From an uncultured Anaerolineae bacterium (GTDB lineage Bacteria > Chloroflexota > Anaerolineae > Anaerolineales > Villigracilaceae): a stretch of DNA of 10,192 nt. The notes below the pieces were generated by a model. It saw only the letters and a list, made by a program, of their open reading frames with translations, was not told the DNA's origin and did not search any database. This document shows, one piece after another, positions 6,931 through 10,192 of the stretch (the stretch's first letter is position 1; each line of letters starts with the position of its first letter). The stretch lies in contig CAINXK010000613.1 of the NCBI GenBank assembly GCA_903854805.1, positions 1 through 10,192 of the forward strand, read 5' to 3'. A program made the position numbers and the translations under genes.

Positions 6931-7857
6931 CTAACCTTTAAACCGTGGATCGCGCTGAATAGTCAGACGCAAACCATCTTCCAGAGAGATGGATGGTTTG
7001 TAATTTAATTTTTGGGCGGCCAGGGTCAAATCAGCGCACATCCGCGAAACACCTGCGGAAGTTTTGGGATTATTGATCACTTCGGCCTTGGATCCGGTAA
7101 CTTCAAAAACGGACTTGACCAGGTTCTGCACCGAGGTTTCCCTGCCGCTGCCAACATTAATTACCGCCCCATCCAGGTTAGGCGCAGTAGAAGCCGCCAC
7201 CATCGCCGAAACAACATCGTCCACGTAAACATAATCGCGAGTCTGGGTGCCGTTTGCATGGATCACAAGTGAGCCATGATGGATGGCCTGTCTTAAAAAG
7301 TACGGAACCACCGGAGGGTGCGATGCAGGCAAGTGCTGACCGGGTCCATATGCATTAAAAACCCGCAGGCTAACGGTTTCGATTTTCCACAGATCGCCAA
7401 TGGTGTTTACATAATACTCTGCGGCTAGTTTTGAAACAGCATAGGGAGATCGAGGGTTGGGCGGCATGCTCTCACGTAAAGGCTGCTCAGCCTGATCGCC
7501 GTAGATTGCCCCAGAAGAAACCAGCACCACGCGCCGCACGCCCACATCGCGCATCGCTTCCATCAGACTGACTGCCCCACCCACATTAACGGCATTGTAT
7601 TCCCGTGGATAAAGCACTGATTCCTGCACCGAAACACGCGCAGCTAAATGGTAAACACAATCGACCTCCTGCAGCAAGGTCCATAACTTGGGACGGTCAT
7701 TCACATCCCCGCGGGTAAAATGCACATCAGGACTTAAAGCTTGAGGATCACCGGTCGAAAGATCATCCAGACCGCGCACCTGGTGTCCTTCACGTGAAAG
7801 CTGGTTTGCAAGTGCCGAACCCAAGAACCCGGCAGCGCCGGTGATAAGAAAATTCAT
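6931..7857 (-). CDS. NAD-dependent epimerase/dehydratase (extended SDR)
   Basis: 308 residues. An extended short-chain dehydrogenase acting on sugar nucleotides, most like the UDP-glucose 4-epimerase group. Visible motifs: GAAGFLG (7-13) for NAD; D31-D32 at the end of strand 2, favouring NAD over NADP; HLAA (70-73); SS (114-115) followed by YG; the catalytic YAVSK (139-143); RVFNAYGPGQ (165-174); and RDYVYVDD (207-214), typical for nucleotide-sugar binding. Length is normal for the family. The substrate cannot be set from sequence alone; UDP-glucose/galactose or related sugars for cell-surface polysaccharide are likely. It is the first gene of a three-gene minus-strand operon with the PanE-family and kinase genes. 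The start ATG at 7857 has only a weak purine-rich leader, and the promoter lies close upstream. Confidence 0.9.
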   Translation of the reverse strand: MNFLITGAAGFLGSALANQLSREGHQVRGLDDLSTGDPQALSPDVHFTRGDVNDRPKLWTLLQEVDCVYHLAARVSVQESVLYPREYNAVNVGGAVSLMEAMRDVGVRRVVLVSSGAIYGDQAEQPLRESMPPNPRSPYAVSKLAAEYYVNTIGDLWKIETVSLRVFNAYGPGQHLPASHPPVVPYFLRQAIHHGSLVIHANGTQTRDYVYVDDVVSAMVAASTAPNLDGAVINVGSGRETSVQNLVKSVFEVTGSKAEVINNPKTSAGVSRMCADLTLAAQKLNYKPSISLEDGLRLTIQRDPRFKG

Positions 7858-7891
7858 TTATCGTTTTCTTTCAGTGTAATAGAATATAAGA

Positions 7892-7900
7892 ATTATAGCA
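7892..7900 (-). promoter_or_regulatory. Extended -10 promoter of the epimerase operon
   Basis: The minus strand reads TGCTATAAT (7900-7892), a perfect TATAAT with the TG of an extended -10. There is no good -35 at 17 bases, as is common with this promoter type. The predicted start is near 7885, giving a leader of about 28 bases. Confidence 0.55.
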
Positions 7901-7973
7901 TTAACCTTAATTCAGCGTTCAGAATTTGCAAAGATGTTGGTAATTACACCAGATTAGTCAATATTGGTTCATA

Positions 7974-8002
7974 TTGATCTGGCACGATTCAAATAGTATG
8001 TT
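7974..8002 (+). promoter_or_regulatory. Candidate promoter of the cold-shock gene
   Basis: TTGATC (7974-7979) and TATGTT (7997-8002) are exactly 17 bases apart, each matching consensus at 4 of 6 positions. The start would be near 8009, giving a leader of about 143 nt, similar in length to the long leaders of known cold-shock genes. Confidence 0.4.
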
Positions 8003-8034
8003 ATTATCAAGTGAGTAGGATAACAGTAAGTTGC

Positions 8035-8088
8035 GTTGGTTGAATGAACAACGATGGCTCACGGTTTGATCTGTGAGCTGTTTTTTTT
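8035..8088 (+). terminator. Intrinsic terminator inside the cold-shock gene leader
   Basis: ATGGCTCAC (8054-8062) pairs with GTGAGCTGT (8073-8081), nine pairs including two G-U, extendable inward by two pairs. It is followed at once by eight T (8081-8088), the best T-run in the window. A smaller hairpin lies just before it (GTTGGTT 8035-8041 with AACAAC 8047-8052). The structure points at the cold-shock gene, whose ribosome site begins about 50 bases later, and no gene upstream on this strand needs terminating. It is therefore probably an attenuator, or the end of a short leader RNA of about 80 nt. Confidence 0.7.
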
Positions 8089-8151
8089 CCCTCCGATGGA
8101 ACAAACAGAACACCTAAAAAATTTTCTCATTGCCCAAAGGAGGCAAATATT

Positions 8152-8364
8152 ATGTCTGATCGAATTCAAGGTACAGTTAAGTGGTTTAATGGCGACAAAG
8201 GCTTCGGCTTCATTGCACGCGAAGGTGGCGAAGACGTTTTCGTTCACTTCTCCGCAATCAAAGGCGACGGCTTCCGTAACCTGACCGAAGGCCAAAAAGT
8301 TGAGTTTGCTGTCGAAAAAGGCCCCAAGGGCTGGCAGGCAACCAACGTCACACCAGTAGCCTAA
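8152..8364 (+). CDS. csp: Cold-shock protein, CspA family
   Basis: 70 residues, the full length of a single cold-shock domain. It binds single-stranded RNA and DNA in the cytoplasm and acts as an RNA chaperone or antiterminator. Both RNA-binding motifs are visible: KGFGFI (16-21, RNP1) and VFVHFS (29-34, RNP2), preceded by the classic [13 protein letters not shown] start (7-19). Aromatic contact residues W11, F12, F18, F20, F30, H32 and F33 are all present. The start ATG has a very strong ribosome site (AAAGGAGG, 8 bases upstream), as expected for an abundant protein. It is the only plus-strand gene here, transcribed alone, with a long leader holding an intrinsic terminator and a second strong terminator after the stop. 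It converges on the helicase gene, another cold-associated RNA-remodelling function. Confidence 0.97.
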   Translation: MSDRIQGTVKWFNGDKGFGFIAREGGEDVFVHFSAIKGDGFRNLTEGQKVEFAVEKGPKGWQATNVTPVA

Positions 8365-8370
8365 ATGATC

Positions 8371-8402
8371 AAAGACCCTGGCGCTTCGGCACCAGGGTCT
8401 TT
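8371..8402 (+). terminator. Rho-independent terminator of the cold-shock gene
   Basis: AAAGACCCTGG (8371-8381) pairs perfectly with CCAGGGTCTTT (8392-8402), with an inner GC-TTCG-GC tetraloop cap. It begins seven bases after the stop codon and runs into TTTCTTTT. Confidence 0.92.
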
Positions 8403-8555
8403 TCTTTTAATCTATCCGGATCTTTCTTGAAGAAAGTCAATGAGAGACCAGCTCCAGCTGTTATAACAATCTAAGCGTGCCAGTTATCCACCTGTTTTAC
8501 CAGGGGACTGTTACTAATAGGCGAAAATAGATATTTCTGGTTGGATCAACCGATA
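8403..8555. other. Spacer between two terminators
   Basis: About 150 bases between the cold-shock terminator and the shared terminator. No coding frame or clear promoter. It holds one DnaA-box-like TTATCCACC at 8484-8492 and nothing else I can name. Confidence 0.5.
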
Positions 8556-8600
8556 AATAAAGAAATGCCCAGCTCTCAACGAGCTGGGCATTTCTTTATT
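8556..8600. terminator. 20-bp bidirectional terminator between convergent genes
   Basis: Perfect 20-base arms (8556-8575 and 8581-8600) around a five-base loop TCAAC. The core is GCCCAGCTC/GAGCTGGGC flanked by A-rich and T-rich ends, so both strands end in TTTCTTTATT. The helicase stop codon (8601-8599) overlaps the outer arm, so termination begins right at the end of the gene. It also backs up the cold-shock terminator. Confidence 0.92.
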
Positions 8601-9873
8601 AGCGTGGTTTTGCACGTGAACGAGGTGCTAACTTGTTCGGGCTGGTATGACGTTGCGAAATTGGATTGATAGGTTTTGTCGCCGGAAGATGGTGAGGGGT
8701 CGGCGAATGATGAGTCGGATGAACCACTGTGGCGGCTTTTGGCGGCGCAGGCGCAGTGTAATCAAACTCAGATAGAGTCTCGCGTGTCAACGGGCTGCCC
8801 ATGATTTTCTCGAGCGTCCGAATAATATCAACATCATCCGGGGTAACCAGTGTAAAAGCATCACCACTGCGTTCAGCACGCCCGGTGCGGCCAATCCGAT
8901 GGATATACGCATCTGCTGTGTCAGGTATATCAAAATTGATCACATGCGAGATACTCTCCACATCCAGACCGCGTGCCGCAATATCAGTGGCAACCATGAT
9001 TTGAAAATGGCCACTCTTAAAACCACCCAGGGCTGCTTGGCGCTGGTTTTGCGAGCGATTACTATGCAAACTGGTGACCCTGAAACCTGAATGGGCAATC
9101 TGTTTTGCCAGGCGTTCAGCACGATGCTTGGTGCGGGTAAAAATCAGCACCGAATCAGTATCAGTTTTCTTGAGCAAGGCCAGCAAGAGCCCAGTTTTTA
9201 AATGCTGCTGAACAGGGTAAAGCGCATGTTTGACCGTTTGCGCCGGGCGACTGATACCCAGGCTGATCCGCTGCGGTTCGCGCAGAGTCAGCGAGGCCAG
9301 CTCTTCGATTTCCTTTGGAAAAGTAGCCGAGAAAAGCATGGTCTGCCGTTTTGCTGGAATTGCTTTGATGATCTTTTTGACATCCGGCAAAAAACCCATA
9401 TCAAACATCCGGTCGCCTTCGTCCAGCACCAGCACTTCGATGCCACCCAAACGGGCATAACCCTGGGCAATCAGATCAAGCAGGCGTCCAGGACAGGCTA
9501 CCAGGATCTCGACACCATCTCGCAAAGCTCTGACTTGCGGACCGGTCCCAACACCACCATAAATGGTGGCACTGCGGATCTGTGTCCCCGCGGCCAATTC
9601 CTTAATGGTATCGTTGATCTGCTCAGCTAGCTCACGGGTGGGAGTAACGATCAGAGCACGAGCCACACGTCGAGGGCCATTGAGAAGTTTGTGAAGGATC
9701 GGCAGAACAAATGCAGCGGTTTTTCCGGTGCCAGTCTGGGCAGTGCCAATCAAATCTCTGCCTTCGAGCGCCGTTGGAATAGCGGCTAGTTGAATAGGCG
9801 TCGGTATTTCATAACCGGCGCGGTTGATCCCCACCATCAGGCGAGGATCCAGGTTAAACTGGTTAAAACTCAC
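8599..9873 (-). CDS. rhlE: RhlE-type DEAD-box-family RNA helicase with a DEGD motif II
   Basis: 424 residues, an ATP-dependent RNA helicase. In order: Q-motif (F6, YEIPTPIQ 21-28), Walker A AQTGTGKT (45-52), PTRELA (78-83), GG (106-107), CPGR (127-130, usually TPGR), motif II DEGD (151-154, usually DEAD), SAT (182-184), FTRTK (245-249), TDIAARGLD (296-304) and HRIGRTGR (325-332). Two substitutions in conserved motifs are visible: A to G in motif II and T to C in motif Ib. Both acidic residues of motif II are kept, so ATPase activity is likely. Residues 373-424 form a Pro/His-rich, then basic tail, typical of RhlE proteins for RNA binding. The start is GTG at 9873, with AAGG seven bases upstream; the protein then begins MSFNQFNLDPRL as in RhlE. 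It is a single gene with its own promoter region and terminator. Likely roles are ribosome assembly and RNA turnover, especially in the cold. Confidence 0.95.
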   Translation of the reverse strand: MSFNQFNLDPRLMVGINRAGYEIPTPIQLAAIPTALEGRDLIGTAQTGTGKTAAFVLPILHKLLNGPRRVARALIVTPTRELAEQINDTIKELAAGTQIRSATIYGGVGTGPQVRALRDGVEILVACPGRLLDLIAQGYARLGGIEVLVLDEGDRMFDMGFLPDVKKIIKAIPAKRQTMLFSATFPKEIEELASLTLREPQRISLGISRPAQTVKHALYPVQQHLKTGLLLALLKKTDTDSVLIFTRTKHRAERLAKQIAHSGFRVTSLHSNRSQNQRQAALGGFKSGHFQIMVATDIAARGLDVESISHVINFDIPDTADAYIHRIGRTGRAERSGDAFTLVTPDDVDIIRTLEKIMGSPLTRETLSEFDYTAPAPPKAATVVHPTHHSPTPHHLPATKPINPISQRHTSPNKLAPRSRAKPR

Positions 9874-9967
9874 AAAATTTCCTTGTCTTCAGAAGTCTGG
9901 CAGGTGTTGGGGAATCGCGCGAACGCTCAAAGAAGAACAGTGGCTGACTGCTGAGTTAATTAGATGA

Positions 9968-9987
9968 ACACGGTATGTTTACCGTGT
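9968..9987. promoter_or_regulatory. Palindromic operator-like site upstream of the helicase
   Basis: ACACGGTA (9968-9975), four bases, TACCGTGT (9980-9987): a perfect 8-bp-arm inverted repeat. It starts at the predicted transcription start (about 7 bases after the -10 at 9999-9994). A repressor could bind here, or the RNA could begin with a hairpin. No T-run follows in the minus direction, so it is not a terminator for that strand. Confidence 0.5.
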
Positions 9988-9993
9988 CAAAAG

Positions 9994-9999
9994 ATTATA
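9994..9999 (-). promoter_or_regulatory. -10 element of the helicase promoter
   Basis: The minus strand reads TATAAT (9999-9994), a perfect -10, about 120 bases before the GTG start. The -35 region at 17 bases is poor (GGTTTT), so activation or a weak promoter is possible. Confidence 0.45.
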
Positions 10000-10015
10000 C
10001 CCTAAGAGTGCTATG

Positions 10016-10035
10016 AAAAACCCTTCAATAAAGGG
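10016..10035 (-). terminator. Small terminator candidate upstream of the helicase promoter
   Basis: On the minus strand CCCTT-TATTG-AAGGG (10035-10021) is followed by five T (10020-10016). The stem is short (five pairs, six with a G-U), but it is well placed to end the transcript of the gene that stops at 10145. A second 6-bp hairpin (ACAGGC/GCCTGT, 10118-10133) lies nearer that stop, without a T-run on the minus strand. Confidence 0.4.
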
Positions 10036-10144
10036 AACTTGAACCTTACAAACCGACAATAAAGACGGCTGTAGGTATGAAAGCTCAGGCAACTTGCGCC
10101 AGGGCATCCTTCGCCCGACAGGCGCCTGCCTGTTTTGAGAATGC

Positions 10145-10192
10145 TTACACCATCAAGGCGTTCATTTGCACCTCATGCACTGGAGTTGGAAT
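10145..10192 (-). CDS. C-terminal end of an unidentified minus-strand gene (partial)
   Basis: From the right window edge the minus strand is open for 15 codons, ending IPTPVHEVQMNALMV and TAA (10147-10145). The I-P-T-P-V-H/N string followed by a short hydrophobic helix resembles the C-terminal end of ketopantoate reductase family proteins; the gene at 5828-6925 has ATPVNKLL in the same place. Fifteen residues are too few for a call. The orientation agrees with the helicase gene downstream and with the terminator-like hairpin at 10016-10035. Confidence 0.4.
   Translation of the reverse strand: MPTPVHEVQMNALMV

Noticed and set aside
8054..8295. Small frames on both strands overlapping the cold-shock leader and gene
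   Set aside because: They run through the terminator and the conserved Csp coding frame and have no ribosome site.
8484..8492. DnaA-box-like TTATCCACC
   Set aside because: A single 8-of-9 match with no cluster, AT-rich unwinding region or dnaA/dnaN neighbours; not an origin.
9202..9630. Plus-strand open frame of 142 codons
   Set aside because: Entirely antisense to conserved helicase motifs; a shadow frame.
10077..10192. Plus-strand frame starting MKAQATCARASF and open to the window end
   Set aside because: GTAGGT abuts the ATG too closely to serve as a ribosome site, composition is not protein-like, and a hairpin lies inside it; the opposite strand reads better.

Overview
This is a bacterial chromosomal window of roughly 50 % GC with no transposase, rRNA, tRNA or CRISPR array visible. 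The gene content is a membrane ferredoxin, an unusual multi-cysteine ferredoxin, a nucleoside kinase with an N-terminal TGS domain, a ketopantoate-reductase-family enzyme and an RhlE-type helicase. This fits an environmental anaerobe or microaerophile, and I would guess Chloroflexota (Anaerolineae-like). That assignment is inference from gene style only. Nearly everything reads on the minus strand; the one clear plus-strand gene is a cold-shock protein.

Left part (1-3965, minus strand): a redox and metal-handling block. In transcription order it holds a soluble-looking multi-cluster ferredoxin (3965->3027), a very long hairpin (2892-2938), a NapH/CcoG-type polytopic 4Fe-4S membrane protein (2734->1880), a membrane-anchored protein of unknown function with a duplicated motif that overlaps it by ATGA (1883->1101), a 300-base gap with a stem-loop, a FixH/YtkA-like anchored domain protein (799->299) and the start of a SafE/TauE-family membrane protein (293->1, cut by the window edge). 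A CcoG-like, FixH-like and SafE-like set recalls the maturation genes near cbb3 oxidase operons in other bacteria, but no oxidase gene lies in the window.

Middle part (4128-7857, minus strand): a tight three-gene operon. An NAD-dependent sugar-nucleotide epimerase/dehydratase is followed after 5 bases by a PanE-family reductase, which overlaps a TGS-domain uridine-kinase-like protein by ATGA. A clear extended -10 element (TGCTATAAT) lies just upstream of the epimerase.

Right part (7858-10192): a cold-shock protein gene on the plus strand has a leader of about 140 nt that carries its own intrinsic terminator before the ribosome binding site, which looks like an attenuator. It converges with an RhlE-type RNA helicase on the minus strand whose motif II reads DEGD instead of DEAD. 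A 20-bp bidirectional terminator separates the two. A perfect 8-bp-arm palindrome sits at the predicted transcription start of the helicase. The last 48 bases probably hold the C-terminal end of another minus-strand gene.

The most interesting items are the Csp leader attenuator, the duplicated-motif protein coupled to the NapH-like protein, the strand-asymmetric 21-bp hairpin, the operator-like palindrome and the DEGD helicase.
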